A stretch of 63,199 bases of DNA. Origin: Lachnospiraceae bacterium (lineage in GTDB: Bacteria > Bacillota > Clostridia > Lachnospirales > Lachnospiraceae). The translations under genes and the position numbers were made by a program. The first letter of the stretch is position 1, and every line of letters starts with the position of its first letter. Shown here in pieces: positions 7,978-16,761 of the stretch. The notes under the pieces were generated by a model. The model was given only the letters and a program-made list of their open reading frames with translations. It was not told where the DNA came from and did no database searches. The DNA lies in assembly GCA_017438775.1 (NCBI GenBank), contig JAFRUR010000073.1, positions 1 through 63,199 of the forward strand. Reading direction: 5' to 3'.

Positions 7978-9875
7978 TAAACAAATACACATTTGGAGAA
8001 CCGTATCCGACGGAGGCAGTTGTGCAGCCTGTTTCCGCATCCGGTCTTGAGGGATTTCCTTTTGCCTGCTGCCTTTCGGACGGCCTGGAACTTACGATTG
8101 CCATGGACCGGGACGACATTGTTTTCGGTCTGGGGGAATCCATCCGCGGCATCAACAAGCGCGGGTGGGTCTACGAGAGCTGGTGCAGCGACGACCCGTA
8201 CCACACAGAAGACAAGATCTCCCTGTATGCGGCGCACAATTTCATCCTCATCAGCGGCAGGACCCAAACCGGGATCTTTATCGATTTCCCGGGAAGGATC
8301 CGCTGGGACATCGGGTATACGAAGACGGACGAGCTGAAGATCACGGTTTCCGGCACGGATGCGGACGTTTACGTCATCACCGGCGAAAGCCCGCGTGACG
8401 TCGTCCGTGAGTTCCGCGGCCTGATCGGTCCGAGCTACGTCCCGCCGTTCTGGGCCTTCGGGTTTCAGCAGAGCCGCTGGAGTTATCCGGACGCGGAAAC
8501 CGTCGACCGGATCATCGCCGGATACGACGCCGCGCAGATCCCGCTGGACTGCGTCTATCTCGACATCGATTACATGAAGGACTACAAGGACTTCACGGTC
8601 GATGAGAGGAAGTTTCCGGATTTTGCCGATTACGCTGCGGAAAAGAAAAAACAGGGCATCCGTCTGATTCCGATCATCGATGCCGGAATCCGGGAAGAGG
8701 ACGGCTATTCTGTTTACGAGGAAGGAAAGCGTCTCGGATACTTCTGCAAAAACGCGGACGGCTCGGATTTTGAGGCCGGCGTATGGCCGGGCATGTGCTG
8801 TTTTCCCGACTTTCTGAGAGCAGACGTTCGGGAATGGTTCGGCTCCCGGTATCGGGCTCTCACGGATGCGGGCATCGAAGGCTTCTGGAACGACATGAAC
8901 GAACCGGCGCTGTTTTACTCCGCGGATGGACTTAGACGCACCCTGGACCTCGCGTCGCAGCTCAAAGGACAGAACCTCGACCTGGGAAAATTCTTCGGGC
9001 TGAAGGACGCCTTTGCCGGTCTTTCCAACAGTGAAAGAGACTACGCGTCGATTTTTCATCATGTGAACGGAAGACAGGTCGGTCATATGCAGGTCCACAA
9101 CATTTACGGCGCAAACATGACCAGAGCCGCCGGAGACTTCTTTGAAAAGGAATTCGGCAGAGAGAAGATCCTGATGCTGTCGCGCGCCTCGTATATCGGT
9201 GCGCACCGCTCGGGCGGGATCTGGTTCGGCGACAACCATTCCTGGTGGTCCCACATCCTGCTCGCCCTGAAGATGCTGCCCGGTGCCAATATGTGCGGCT
9301 TTCTGTACTGCGGACCGGACCTTGGAGGTTTTAACGGGAATGTTTCCCGCGATCTGTTGCTGCGTTTCCTTGCCCTGGGTGTGTTCACCCCGCTGATGCG
9401 CTGCCATTCCGCCCTGGGCACCCGGGATCAGGAGTGCTTTGCGTTCGAAGACCCCGGCGATTTCCGGGACGTCGTTCAGGTCCGGTACCGTCTGATCCCA
9501 TATCTATGGGACACCTTCAGAAAGGCAGCCCAAAACGGCGATATGATCTTCCGGCCTCTGGCTTTCGACTATCCGGACGATATGATCGCCTGCGAATGCG
9601 AAACGCAGCTGATGCTGGGCGAAGAATGCATGATCGCGCCTGTGTTTGAGCAGAATGCATCGGGCAGGACCGTATATCTCCCGGAAGATATGACGCTGGC
9701 GATCCTCAGCGGAGAAAGCGTCCGGACGGAGCCGCTGGAAAAAGGCTTCCACTATGTTCGGGTCGCTCTCAACGAAGTCCCGCTGTTGATCAAAAAAGGA
9801 AAGAAGATTCCTCTGTGCAGGCCAGCTCTGCGGACAGCCCTGCTTGATACGGAGAAGCCCGAGTATATCATGTGA
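7974..9875 (+). CDS. GH31 alpha-glucosidase inserted within the U32 gene
   Basis: A 633-aa glycoside hydrolase family 31 protein. Family signatures: DDIVFGLGESIRGINKRGW, FGFQQSRWSYPDAE, catalytic nucleophile Asp in FWNDMNEP near residue 307, acid/base Asp in IWFGDNHSWWSH near 420. It is strikingly like the intracellular alpha-glucosidase Ro-alphaG1 of Ruminococcus obeum as I remember it, so it probably hydrolyses short alpha-gluco-oligosaccharides in the cytoplasm (no signal peptide). The C-terminus ends about 30 residues earlier than that homologue. ATG 7974 overlaps the U32 stop (ATGA), so translation is coupled. It is less GC-rich than its neighbours and has no carbohydrate genes around it, both signs of transfer. 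Confidence 0.88.
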   Translation: MINKYTFGEPYPTEAVVQPVSASGLEGFPFACCLSDGLELTIAMDRDDIVFGLGESIRGINKRGWVYESWCSDDPYHTEDKISLYAAHNFILISGRTQTGIFIDFPGRIRWDIGYTKTDELKITVSGTDADVYVITGESPRDVVREFRGLIGPSYVPPFWAFGFQQSRWSYPDAETVDRIIAGYDAAQIPLDCVYLDIDYMKDYKDFTVDERKFPDFADYAAEKKKQGIRLIPIIDAGIREEDGYSVYEEGKRLGYFCKNADGSDFEAGVWPGMCCFPDFLRADVREWFGSRYRALTDAGIEGFWNDMNEPALFYSADGLRRTLDLASQLKGQNLDLGKFFGLKDAFAGLSNSERDYASIFHHVNGRQVGHMQVHNIYGANMTRAAGDFFEKEFGREKILMLSRASYIGAHRSGGIWFGDNHSWWSHILLALKMLPGANMCGFLYCGPDLGGFNGNVSRDLLLRFLALGVFTPLMRCHSALGTRDQECFAFEDPGDFRDVVQVRYRLIPYLWDTFRKAAQNGDMIFRPLAFDYPDDMIACECETQLMLGEECMIAPVFEQNASGRTVYLPEDMTLAILSGESVRTEPLEKGFHYVRVALNEVPLLIKKGKKIPLCRPALRTALLDTEKPEYIM

Positions 9876-9993
9876 GACAGGTCCCGGCGGCGGTTTGTTA
9901 TGCAGCCGGCCGGAACCCCCAGTCAGCTTTGGCCGCGGAATCCTCTCCGCCATCGAGAGAAAACCGCGTCGAGATCGGCCGAAAACGGGATAA
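9876..9993. other. Right-hand junction of the GH31 insertion
   Basis: This 118-bp stretch between the GH31 stop and the U32 C-terminal frame matches neither gene. I found no inverted repeats, transposase remnant or clear target-site duplication, so the insertion mechanism is not visible. Confidence 0.4.
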
Positions 9994-10989
9994 ATGGAAA
10001 CCGCTCTGAGAGCGGACGGAAACGGAATAAGTGACATGAAGGAAGCGTTCGTGAAAACCGATTTGAGAGTCCCGGAGCAAGAAACCTGCGGGGTGCGCGC
10101 GGCACAGGCGGAAGAACAGAAAGAGTTTTCGGAGAATGGCCGTCCGGTGCTGAGCGTCCTTGTGACGCAGGCGCACCAGCTGGAGCCCGTTCTTGCCTGC
10201 ACAGCCGTCAGCGAGGTCATGCTGGAGGCGGATGCCGTTTCTCCGGAACAGTGGGAGAGCACGGCATCCCGTATCCATGCCGCTGGAAAAACAGCCGTTC
10301 TTGGCCTGCCGCGCATGTTCCGGGAAAACGAGAAGGGATATGGAGAGGCCCACCGCGCCTTCCTTTCCGCTTCCTGCTTTGACGCCTTCCTGGCCCGCGA
10401 CCCCGAGGGGCTCTTTGCCCTGCGGGAAGCGCAGCCGGAGGCCGAGATCATCGCAGACGCGTCCCTGTATGCCTGGAACAGCGGAGCTGCGGCATTTTGG
10501 CGCCGGTATGCGGACCGGCTGACCCTTCCGCATGAAAATGACGCAAGAAGTCATGCCGAGGCCGGTCTGTACGGCTGTGACCTCGTGGTCTACGGGCGCA
10601 CGCCCCTCATGGTGAGCGCCGGCTGTCTCAAGAAGACGCTTGGAAAATGCAATCACAAAACCGAGTGGCTCACGATGAAGGACCGCAAGGGCTACCGCAT
10701 GCCGGTCCTCACATTCTGTACGTTCTGTTATAACGTCGTCTATAATGCGGTGCCGACGTCCCTGTTTACGGAGACCGCGCGCGTTCGTTCGCTCAGGCCC
10801 GCTGCGGTCCGACTGCAGTTCTCCGACGAGAATGTGCAGGCCGTATCGCAGGTGCTGGCTGCGGCGGAAGACTTCCTTGCTGATCTCGCACCGCACGCGG
10901 GCGGGGAAGATGCCGAAACCCGTACTCCCGGCGCGAAGCTCCCGCAGGGACAGTACACGCGCGGTCGTTTCGTGCAGGGTGTCGAATAA
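9994..10989 (+). pseudogene. C-terminal third of the split U32-family peptidase
   Basis: The open frame encodes 331 aa. From about residue 45 (RPVLSVLVTQAHQLEPVL) it matches the C-terminal part of long U32 peptidases: KKTLGKCNHKTEWLTMKDRK, CTFCYNVVYNAVPTSLF, RLQFSDENVQAVSQVL and the characteristic end YTRGRFVQGVE. Residues before that look foreign to the family. A stop codon sits directly before ATG 9994; a second ATG at 10036 is possible; neither has a good ribosome site. Whether it is translated as a separate subunit or is dead sequence is unknown. Added to 6631-7977 it gives a total near 750 aa, the usual length. Confidence 0.75.
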
Positions 10990-11067
10990 TAATCAAAAAA
11001 TTCGCAGCATGTTAGCGCGCTGTCATCCCTGATCGACCCGTCACCTCGAATGAGGCAGGCCCGGGAA

Positions 11068-11126
11068 GGCCTCTCAGAGGCCCTGTAAGCGCTTTTTCCC
11101 GCGCGGATGGGGAAAATACGCGCGGG
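11068..11126 (+). other. Two hairpins in the gap after the U32 fragment
   Basis: GGCCTCT-C-AGAGGCC (11068-11082) is a near-perfect hairpin. CCCGCGCG (11098-11105) pairs with CGCGCGGG (11119-11126). Neither is followed directly by a T-tract, so I do not call them terminators; they may mark the 3' end of the upstream transcript. Confidence 0.35.
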
Positions 11127-11225
11127 ACGTCAAAAAGCCAGCAGATTCGCGAATTCCGTGCCGCTGTCATATCCTTGCGTCACCGCAAACAGACATACGA
11201 AACTCACCACAGAGGGAGGAACGAC

Positions 11226-11627
11226 ATGAACGAGTCTGTACAGCCCGTCCTTCAGGAGATGCTGGAGGAGACCCGCAGACAGAACCGGCGCCTGCGCGGC
11301 ATCACCGTCTTTCTTGCCGTGATGGTCGCTCTTTCGGTCTGCGCGTTCGCGTACCTGTATTACCAGGTGAATACCCTGGCGCCCGAGTTCAAGTCGCTGA
11401 TGCAGCAGACGCAGACCGCCATGAAGCAGTCCCAGGGCGTCATGGAGGACATGGACACCGTGCTCGGTCAGCTCGACACCATCACCGCGCAGCTGGCCAG
11501 GGCCGACCTCGAGGGCGTCGTTGAAAAGCTGAACGGCATCGATCTCGAGACCCTGAACGGCTCGATCCGGTCCCTGTATCAGATCGTGGAGCCTCTGAGC
11601 CGCCTCTTCGGCGGGGGGAAGCAGTAG
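11226..11627 (+). CDS. Small membrane-anchored coiled-coil protein
   Basis: A 133-aa protein of unknown function. A basic N-terminal helix (residues 1-23) leads to one transmembrane segment, GITVFLAVMVALSVCAFAYLYY (about 25-46, split here for length), then an extracytoplasmic coiled coil rich in Gln/Met/Leu (LMQQTQTAMKQSQGVMEDMD) and an amphipathic tail ending in LFGGGKQ. ATG 11226 is chosen for the AGAGGGAGG site 7 bases upstream. Proteins of this shape are common in Clostridia. It has no obvious partner; the rplU operon downstream has its own promoter. Confidence 0.6.
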   Translation: MNESVQPVLQEMLEETRRQNRRLRGITVFLAVMVALSVCAFAYLYYQVNTLAPEFKSLMQQTQTAMKQSQGVMEDMDTVLGQLDTITAQLARADLEGVVEKLNGIDLETLNGSIRSLYQIVEPLSRLFGGGKQ

Positions 11628-11682
11628 AGGGGCTGCCTGTACGAAAAAGCACGATTCTGCGCGATTTTTCCGCAAATTTCGG

Positions 11683-11711
11683 TTGACGGAACTTGCGAGG
11701 TGTGCTATATT
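11683..11711 (+). promoter_or_regulatory. Promoter of the rplU-prp-rpmA operon
   Basis: TTGACG (11683-11688), 17-bp spacer, TATATT (11706-11711). Confidence 0.75.
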
Positions 11712-11714
11712 GCT

Positions 11715-11797
11715 CTAGTATGCCGCACAATGAGGTTTTATAAGCACCGGTTCTGCCGGTCACCGTAGTTGGCGAGTAATGTTTTGGGAGGTACGAA
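11715..11797 (+). ncRNA. Probable L21 (rplU) leader RNA
   Basis: An 80-nt untranslated leader lies between the promoter and rplU. It contains the short hairpin ACCGG-TTCTG-CCGGT and a conserved-looking GTTGGCGAGTAATGTTTTGG just before the ribosome site GGGAGG. Firmicute rplU operons commonly carry such an autoregulatory leader (Rfam L21_leader). Identification is from position and general shape only. Confidence 0.45.
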
Positions 11798-12106
11798 ATG
11801 TACGCCATTATCGCAACAGGAGGAAAGCAGTACAGAGTCCAGGAGGGCGACGTCGTCCGTGTCGAGAAGCTCGAGGCCGAGGCCGGCAGCGAGTATGTCT
11901 TTGATCAGGTCCTGGCAGTCGGCGGAGAAGAGATGAAGGTCGGAACGCCCACCGTGGACGGTGCCAGCGTGACCGCGTCCGTCGTCGGAGACGGCAGAGG
12001 CAAGAAGGTCGTCGTTTACAAGTATAAGAGAAAGTCCGGCTACCACAAGAAGCAGGGACACAGACAGGCCTTTACGGAAGTCAAGATCGAGAAGATCAAC
12101 GCGTAA
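11798..12106 (+). CDS. rplU: 50S ribosomal protein L21 (bL21)
   Basis: 102 aa, full length. It begins [18 protein letters not shown] and has the basic [13 protein letters not shown] segment that binds 23S rRNA. It is the first gene of the canonical Firmicute order rplU-prp-rpmA. Its TAA shares one base with the ATG of prp, so the two are translationally coupled. Confidence 0.98.
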   Translation: MYAIIATGGKQYRVQEGDVVRVEKLEAEAGSEYVFDQVLAVGGEEMKVGTPTVDGASVTASVVGDGRGKKVVVYKYKRKSGYHKKQGHRQAFTEVKIEKINA

Positions 12107-12429
12107 TGATCACCGTCACCCTGTTCGGCAAACCGGAAGAAACTCTGCACGGGTTTGAGGTCGAAGGACACGCCGGATATGCCGCAAGCGGGAAGGATAT
12201 CATCTGCAGCGCGGTATCGGCCCTGGCCGTCACCGCAGCCAACAGTATCGAGACCCTGACCGGGGACGACCCGCAGGTCCGGGGCGGAGAGGACGGGTAC
12301 CTCAGCGTGAATGTGGAGGCCCCCTCGAACGAGACGCAGCTTCTGCTTCGTTCCTTCGCACTCGGCATTCAGGAGATCCGGGAAGCCTACGGTCACAACT
12401 TCATCAATATTCGCTATAAGGAGGATTAA
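12106..12429 (+). CDS. prp: Ribosomal-processing cysteine protease Prp
   Basis: A 107-aa protease (YsxB family) that removes the N-terminal extension of L27 in Firmicutes. The active-site motif is complete: [20 protein letters not shown] with catalytic His22 and Cys34. It sits between its two ribosomal neighbours, directly before its substrate gene rpmA, which here encodes the matching cleavage site. Length is normal. Confidence 0.95.
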   Translation: MITVTLFGKPEETLHGFEVEGHAGYAASGKDIICSAVSALAVTAANSIETLTGDDPQVRGGEDGYLSVNVEAPSNETQLLLRSFALGIQEIREAYGHNFINIRYKED

Positions 12430-12433
12430 GGCC

Positions 12434-12730
12434 ATGCTTAGAATGGACCTTCAGATTTTCGCTCATAAGAAGGGCGTCGGCTCCACCAAGAACGGCAGAG
12501 ATTCCGAGTCCAAGAGATTAGGCGCGAAGCGCGCCGACGGTCAGCACGTCCTGGCCGGCAACATCCTGTACCGCCAGCGCGGCACCCGCATCCATCCCGG
12601 TGTGAACGTCGGCAAGGGCGGCGACGACACCCTGTTCGCGATGGTGGACGGCGTTGTCCGCTTCGAGCGCAAGGGCCGCGACAAGAAGCAGGTCTCCGTG
12701 TATCCGGTCGAGACTGCTGCCGCGGAATAA
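12434..12730 (+). CDS. rpmA: 50S ribosomal protein L27 (bL27) with Prp-cleaved extension
   Basis: 98 aa. ATG 12434 starts [20 protein letters not shown]. The first nine residues are the Firmicute-specific extension and LQIF/AHKKG corresponds to the Prp site (after Phe9) known from Staphylococcus aureus. The mature N-terminus reaches the peptidyl-transferase centre. It is followed by a strong terminator 26 bp after the stop. Confidence 0.97.
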   Translation: MLRMDLQIFAHKKGVGSTKNGRDSESKRLGAKRADGQHVLAGNILYRQRGTRIHPGVNVGKGGDDTLFAMVDGVVRFERKGRDKKQVSVYPVETAAAE

Positions 12731-12756
12731 TCGTCACATCTTTTCTGACCAGAATG

Positions 12757-12794
12757 CTGCCCGGTACAAGACATCTTGTATCCGGGCAGTTTTT
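12757..12794 (+). terminator. Rho-independent terminator after rpmA
   Basis: CTGCCCGG-TACAAGA and TCTTGTA-TCCGGGCAG form a long stem with loop CA, followed by TTTTT at 12790-12794. Readthrough or an unseen promoter must supply obg, 42 bp downstream. Confidence 0.9.
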
Positions 12795-12835
12795 GGCTAA
12801 ACGCACGCCGGCCCTGTCCGGCGCAGGAGAATCCT

Positions 12836-14140
12836 ATGTTTGCAGATCGTGCCAAGATCTATATCCAGTCGGGCAAGGGCGGAGACGGCCACGTCAGTTT
12901 CCGGCGTGAGCTCTACGTCCCCAACGGCGGCCCGGACGGCGGCGACGGAGGCCGCGGCGGCGACATCATCTTTGAGGTGGACAAGGGGCTCAACACCCTG
13001 TACGCCTTCCGCCGCAAGACCAAGTACGTCGCGCAGAACGGCGAGGAAGGCGGCAAGCGCCGCTGCCACGGCGCCGATGCGGAAGACCTCGTTCTGAAGG
13101 TCCCGGAGGGCACCGTCATTCGCGAGTTCGAGACCGGGCGCGTCATCGCCGACATGTCCGGCGACAACATGCGCGAGATCATCTTAAAGGGCGGACGCGG
13201 CGGCACCGGCAACATGCACTACGCGACGTCCACGATGCAGGTCCCGAAGTATGCCAAGCCCGGCAAGCCCGGGAAGGGCCTGTTTGTGATGCTCGAACTC
13301 AAGAGCATCGCCGACGTGGGTCTCGTGGGCTTTCCGAACGCGGGCAAATCCACGTTCCTGTCGCGCGTGACCAATGCGGACCCGAAGATCGCGGACTATC
13401 CCTTCACGACCATCACCCCCAATCTGGGCGTAGTGGACTTCCCGGACGGCGGCTTCGTGATCGCGGATATCCCCGGCCTCGTTGAGGGCGCCAGCGAGGG
13501 CCTCGGCCTCGGCCATGACTTCCTGCGACACATCGACCGCACGAAGGTCCTGATCCACATGGTGGACGCGGCGGGCACGGAGGGACGCGACCCGGTCGAG
13601 GATGTCGCCACGATCCGCGAAGAGCTCCGCCGGTACGACCCGGCGCTCCTGGAGCGCCCGCAGGTGATCGCGGCCAACAAGGTCGACATCACGGGCGATG
13701 AGGACCTGTTCGAGCTCATGGAAGAAGAGAGCCCCGTGAAGCGTCTGCGCGATGCCTACGGTCCTCTGGGGCTGGAAGTCTATCCGATCTCCGCGGCCAC
13801 CGGACAGGGCGTGAAGGAACTTCTGTACCGCGTGAAGCAGCTTCTGGACGAACTCCCTCCGGAGACCACCGTCTACGAGCGCGAGTACGATCCCGAGACC
13901 TTTGTGGACCGCGAGGACCTGCCCTACACCGTGGAAAAGGGCGGAGAGGGCCTCTACGTGGTGGAGGGCCCGCGCATCGAGAAGATGCTGGGCTACACCA
14001 ATCTGGATTCCGAGAAGGGCTTCGCTTTCTTCCAGGACTTCCTCAAGAACACGGGCATTCTGGACGAGCTCAAGGACCTTGGCATCCAGGAGGGCGACAC
14101 CGTCCGCATGTACGGCCTGGAGTTCGATTATTACGAGTAA
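12836..14140 (+). CDS. obg: Obg GTPase (CgtA/ObgE)
   Basis: A 434-aa ribosome-assembly and stress GTPase. The N-terminal glycine-rich Obg fold spans 1-158 ([32 protein letters not shown]). G-domain motifs: GFPNAGKST near 165, [15 protein letters not shown] near 210, NKVD near 281. The OCT domain (about 350-434) is the Firmicute-type C-terminal domain. ATG 12836 is used because AGGAGA precedes it and homologues start MFADRAKI. It continues the conserved order rplU-prp-rpmA-obg-yhbY-nadD-yqeK. Confidence 0.97.
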   Translation: MFADRAKIYIQSGKGGDGHVSFRRELYVPNGGPDGGDGGRGGDIIFEVDKGLNTLYAFRRKTKYVAQNGEEGGKRRCHGADAEDLVLKVPEGTVIREFETGRVIADMSGDNMREIILKGGRGGTGNMHYATSTMQVPKYAKPGKPGKGLFVMLELKSIADVGLVGFPNAGKSTFLSRVTNADPKIADYPFTTITPNLGVVDFPDGGFVIADIPGLVEGASEGLGLGHDFLRHIDRTKVLIHMVDAAGTEGRDPVEDVATIREELRRYDPALLERPQVIAANKVDITGDEDLFELMEEESPVKRLRDAYGPLGLEVYPISAATGQGVKELLYRVKQLLDELPPETTVYEREYDPETFVDREDLPYTVEKGGEGLYVVEGPRIEKMLGYTNLDSEKGFAFFQDFLKNTGILDELKDLGIQEGDTVRMYGLEFDYYE

Positions 14141-14170
14141 GGCGGCACATCTGTGCCGAAAGGAGTACCT

Positions 14171-14458
14171 ATGACCAGTAAACAGCGCGCATACCTGAAA
14201 AGCCAGGCCATGCAGATGGACGCCGTGTTCCAGCTCGGCAAATCCTCGCTCACCCCGGAGTTCACCGAGGCCGTCCGCGAGGCCATCGAGGCCCGGGAAC
14301 TGATCAAGATCGCCGTGCTGAAGACCGTGACTGACGACATCCGCGAACTGGCGCACGCCCTTGCGGAGCGCACCCACAGCGAGGTCGTGCAGATCATCGG
14401 CCGGAAAATCGTGCTTTGGAAGCAGGCGCGGGAAAATTCCGCGTACAGGCTTCCGTAA
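14171..14458 (+). CDS. yhbY: YhbY-family RNA-binding protein (CRM domain)
   Basis: 95 aa. It contains the CRM signature LKSQAMQMDAVFQLGKSSLT with the GKxG-like loop, and the ELAHALAERTHSEVVQIIGR segment. The family binds pre-50S particles. ATG 14171 follows AAAGGAG. It lies 30 bp after obg and 9 bp before nadD, in one operon. Confidence 0.93.
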   Translation: MTSKQRAYLKSQAMQMDAVFQLGKSSLTPEFTEAVREAIEARELIKIAVLKTVTDDIRELAHALAERTHSEVVQIIGRKIVLWKQARENSAYRLP

Positions 14459-14467
14459 GGAGTCATC

Positions 14468-15091
14468 ATGCGTCTGGGCGTGTTTGGAGGTTCGTTCGAC
14501 CCCGTTCACTGCGGCCATCTGGCGATGGCCTGTGCCGCCCTGCGGGAACTTGAGCTCGACGGCATCCTCTGGATGCCTGCGGGGCGTCCGCCGCACAAGA
14601 TTGGAAAACAGCAGGCCTCCAACGAGGACCGTCTGGCGATGCTTGCGCTGGCGATCGATCCGGAGCCCGCATTTTCCCTGAGTCGTCTGGAGTTTGACCG
14701 CGCAGGTCTGTCCTACACGGCGCTCACCCTCACGCAGCTCAAGGAGGAGGACCCGGAACGGGAACTCTATTTCCTGGTCGGTGCGGATTCCCTGGACTAT
14801 CTGGACAAGTGGTATCATCCGGAAATCATTTTTGAGAAGGCCGTGATCGCCGTGGCGGCACGCCGTCCTTTTTCCGAGGAACAGATGGAAGAGAAGGCGG
14901 ACGACCTGCGGCTGCGCTTCGGCGCGGATATCCGCATCTTCCCCTTTGATCCGGTGGACGTTTCCTCAACGCAGATCCGGGAAGCCGTGCAGGCCGGAGA
15001 ACCTCTCACGGGCCTTGTTCCGGACGCGGTGGAGCTTTATATCCGCATCCACGGCCTGTACCGGGACACAGAGACAGACGATGAAGAATAA
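14468..15091 (+). CDS. nadD: Nicotinate-nucleotide adenylyltransferase
   Basis: A 207-aa enzyme that adenylates nicotinate mononucleotide to deamido-NAD. Nucleotidyltransferase motifs are intact: GGSFDPVHCGHLAMA near residue 7 (HxGH), and VSSTQIREAV near residue 160 (ISSTxxR). Between them are MPAGRPPHK and the FLVGADSLDYLDKWY block. It overlaps yqeK by 11 bp. Confidence 0.96.
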   Translation: MRLGVFGGSFDPVHCGHLAMACAALRELELDGILWMPAGRPPHKIGKQQASNEDRLAMLALAIDPEPAFSLSRLEFDRAGLSYTALTLTQLKEEDPERELYFLVGADSLDYLDKWYHPEIIFEKAVIAVAARRPFSEEQMEEKADDLRLRFGADIRIFPFDPVDVSSTQIREAVQAGEPLTGLVPDAVELYIRIHGLYRDTETDDEE

Positions 15092-15665
15092 AGACAGAGA
15101 ACAGCTCGAAAAATACCGCAAAGCGATCGAAAAGCGGCTGAAACCTTCCCGCTATGAGCACAGCGTCGGCGTGGCCTATACGGCCGGCGCTCTGGCCATG
15201 CGTTGGGAAACGGACATGGTCAAGGCCATGACGGCGGGCTTCCTGCACGACTGGGCCAAATCCCTGGATGAAAAAGAGCAGGAGAAGCTCTGCCGCAAAT
15301 ATCTTCCGGAGCTCCCGGAGGAGATCTACCGGTCGCCCTCCGTGCTGCACGCGCCCCTGGGGGCTTATCTCGTGCAGAAGGACCTGGAGATCACGGACGA
15401 AGAGATTCTGTCCACGATCCGGTTCCACACCACCGGAACGCCCGGGATGACTGTTCCGGAGATGATCCTCTTCACGGCGGATTACATCGAGCCCTGCCGC
15501 GAAGGACTGGAAGGACTGGAGCGGCTGCGCCGGCTTGCCTTTGTGGACCTGGAAGCCGCCGTGCGGGAGATTCTCGGCCTCACGCTAGCGTATCTGGAAC
15601 GCAGCGGCCGTCCCATCGATACCGAGACGCGGCGCGCGTACGAGTATTACAGCGCCAGAGCGTGA
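15081..15665 (+). CDS. yqeK: YqeK-type HD-domain diadenosine tetraphosphatase
   Basis: 194 aa. The HD-superfamily pattern is clear: SRYEHSVGVAYTAGALA (His), FLHDWAKSL (His-Asp) and IRFHTTGTPGM. YqeK enzymes split Ap4A symmetrically to ADP with an iron centre. ATG 15081 lies inside the 3' end of nadD, 11 bp before its stop; this overlap is usual for the pair. The next gene, rsfS, is separated by 358 bp, where many relatives have an LCP-family gene. Confidence 0.92.
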   Translation: MKNKDREQLEKYRKAIEKRLKPSRYEHSVGVAYTAGALAMRWETDMVKAMTAGFLHDWAKSLDEKEQEKLCRKYLPELPEEIYRSPSVLHAPLGAYLVQKDLEITDEEILSTIRFHTTGTPGMTVPEMILFTADYIEPCREGLEGLERLRRLAFVDLEAAVREILGLTLAYLERSGRPIDTETRRAYEYYSARA

Positions 15666-15732
15666 TCGCCTGCCGCGGGACGGATCCTGCGCCTGCCCGG
15701 GCGGGACCGGGCCTGTTTGACTGCTCAAAATG

Positions 15733-15757
15733 CGGCGCTGCATCGGCGGCGCCGTTT
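15733..15757 (+). terminator. Possible terminator after yqeK
   Basis: CGGCGC and GCGCCG pair around a nine-base loop and are followed by TTTCTCTTT. The stem is short, so confidence is modest. Confidence 0.4.
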
Positions 15758-15856
15758 CTCTTTGAAAAGCTGTCATACCATATCGTATCTGATCGCCGGC
15801 TTAAAAGGAATAAAGAAACCGGCAAAAAGGTATGGCGCACAGACGCCTTCGTGCCG

Positions 15857-16023
15857 TATAATGGGACCAAAGGGTGCTGTCGGTCAGAACGATTATGTAA
15901 GCCGCAGGCACCGGCTGCCGGCATCCAAAGATTTCGGCAGAAAAGAACAGCACGGAACATACCCGGAAGCATCCGGCAAATAACAGTCAGGGAAGAACCC
16001 TGAAGACCGAAAAGGAGATTTTC
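15857..16023 (+). ncRNA. Candidate structured 5' leader of rsfS
   Basis: A TATAAT at 15857-15862 (no good -35) is followed by about 160 nt before rsfS. The segment can fold as: closing stem GTGCTGT (15874-15880) with ACAGCAC (15947-15953); inside it CTGCCG (15915-15920) with CGGCAG (15935-15940); then hairpin CCGGA-AGCA-TCCGG (15963-15976); then TCAGGG-AAGAA-CCCTGA (15987-16003), just before AAAGGAG. I do not recognise a known riboswitch. No gene is seen in 15666-16023. Confidence 0.35.
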
Positions 16024-16377
16024 ATGACCCCGAAAGAAATGGCGAAACTCGCCTATGAGACCCTGCAGGAGAAGATGGCGGAAGACATCGAGATCATCGA
16101 TATTTCCGGCATTTCGACTCTGGCGGATTACTTCATCATCGCAACCGGCAAGAATTCCCGCCACGTACAGACCCTGGTCGACGAGGTCGACAACGCCCTC
16201 GGCCGCGCCGGCGCGCCGGATCATCACGACGAGGGCTACCGCGCCGCGAACTGGGTGCTGATGGACTACAAGGACATCGTGATCCATGTCTTCTCGCAGG
16301 AAGACCGCCGCTTCTACGATCTGGAACGAATCTGGAGAAACGGCCAGATCGTGGATCCGAAGGATCTGGAAGCGTAA
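16024..16377 (+). CDS. rsfS: Ribosome silencing factor RsfS
   Basis: 117 aa. It has the DUF143/Iojap pattern: EDIEIIDISGISTLADYFIIATGKNSRHVQTL (quoted in two overlapping parts: IDISGISTLADYF, IATGKNSRHVQ) and the conserved W-x-L-x-D block NWVLMDYKDIVIHVF. It binds uL14 and blocks subunit joining under starvation. RBS AAAGGAG. It is the last rightward gene before the dif-like site and the lexA region. Confidence 0.95.
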   Translation: MTPKEMAKLAYETLQEKMAEDIEIIDISGISTLADYFIIATGKNSRHVQTLVDEVDNALGRAGAPDHHDEGYRAANWVLMDYKDIVIHVFSQEDRRFYDLERIWRNGQIVDPKDLEA

Positions 16378-16492
16378 TGAGGACATGAGCCGGTTCGCAG
16401 TCGGACGAAGATAAGGCATGTTTTTCGGCTGGCATGACTTGTGCGGTGTGTCTTTGGCATATGTTAACATAATTCTTTTCTATTGAACACGA

Positions 16493-16521
16493 GGCGCTCG
16501 GATCTTCCGGGCGCCTTTTTT
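16493..16521 (+). terminator. Rho-independent terminator after rsfS
   Basis: GGCGC-T-CGGA and TCCG-G-GCGCC pair, followed by TTTTTT (16516-16521). Confidence 0.85.
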
Positions 16522-16542
16522 CATGAATGACTCGGTACATTA

Positions 16543-16568
16543 GTTTACATAATAGTATTATGTAAATC
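16543..16568. repeat. dif-like inverted repeat, left copy
   Basis: Arms TTTACATAATA and TATTATGTAAA flank one G (16544-16566). Written as recombination half-sites it is AGTTTACATAA, five bases, TTATGTAAATC. The right half differs by one base from TTATGTAAACT, the XerD arm of the Bacillus subtilis dif site as I remember it. A Xer-type recombinase gene lies 1.4 kb away. Confidence 0.55.
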
Positions 16569-16684
16569 AAAATCAGGAATAAGGCCTTGTTAATTCGACG
16601 TTTTTCCTGAGGCCTCGTTCAGATCGTTTTCAGGTCAAACCACAACGGCTCCCGTCACATTAAAATGTTCCGGCACAAGAGTAT
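16569..16684. other. Spacer between the left dif-like site and the lexA terminator
   Basis: AT-rich non-coding DNA; no gene, promoter or RNA is visible. Confidence 0.5.
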
Positions 16685-16727
16685 AAAAAGACAGCCGGTT
16701 TCTCAAATTGAGATCCCGGCTGTCTTT
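16685..16727 (-). terminator. Terminator of lexA
   Basis: AAAGACAGCCGG (16688-16699) and CCGGCTGTCTTT (16716-16727) pair, extended inward by TCTCAA/TTGAGA. On the minus strand the stem is followed by TTTTTATAC. The symmetry may let it act in both directions. Confidence 0.85.
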
Positions 16728-16761
16728 GTGTCTGTATGTTGGATGAAAAGCGGAAGATGGA

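Noticed and set aside
15662..16003. 113-codon plus-strand frame between yqeK and rsfS
   Set aside because: No family resemblance or ribosome site; the region is better explained by terminator and leader structures.
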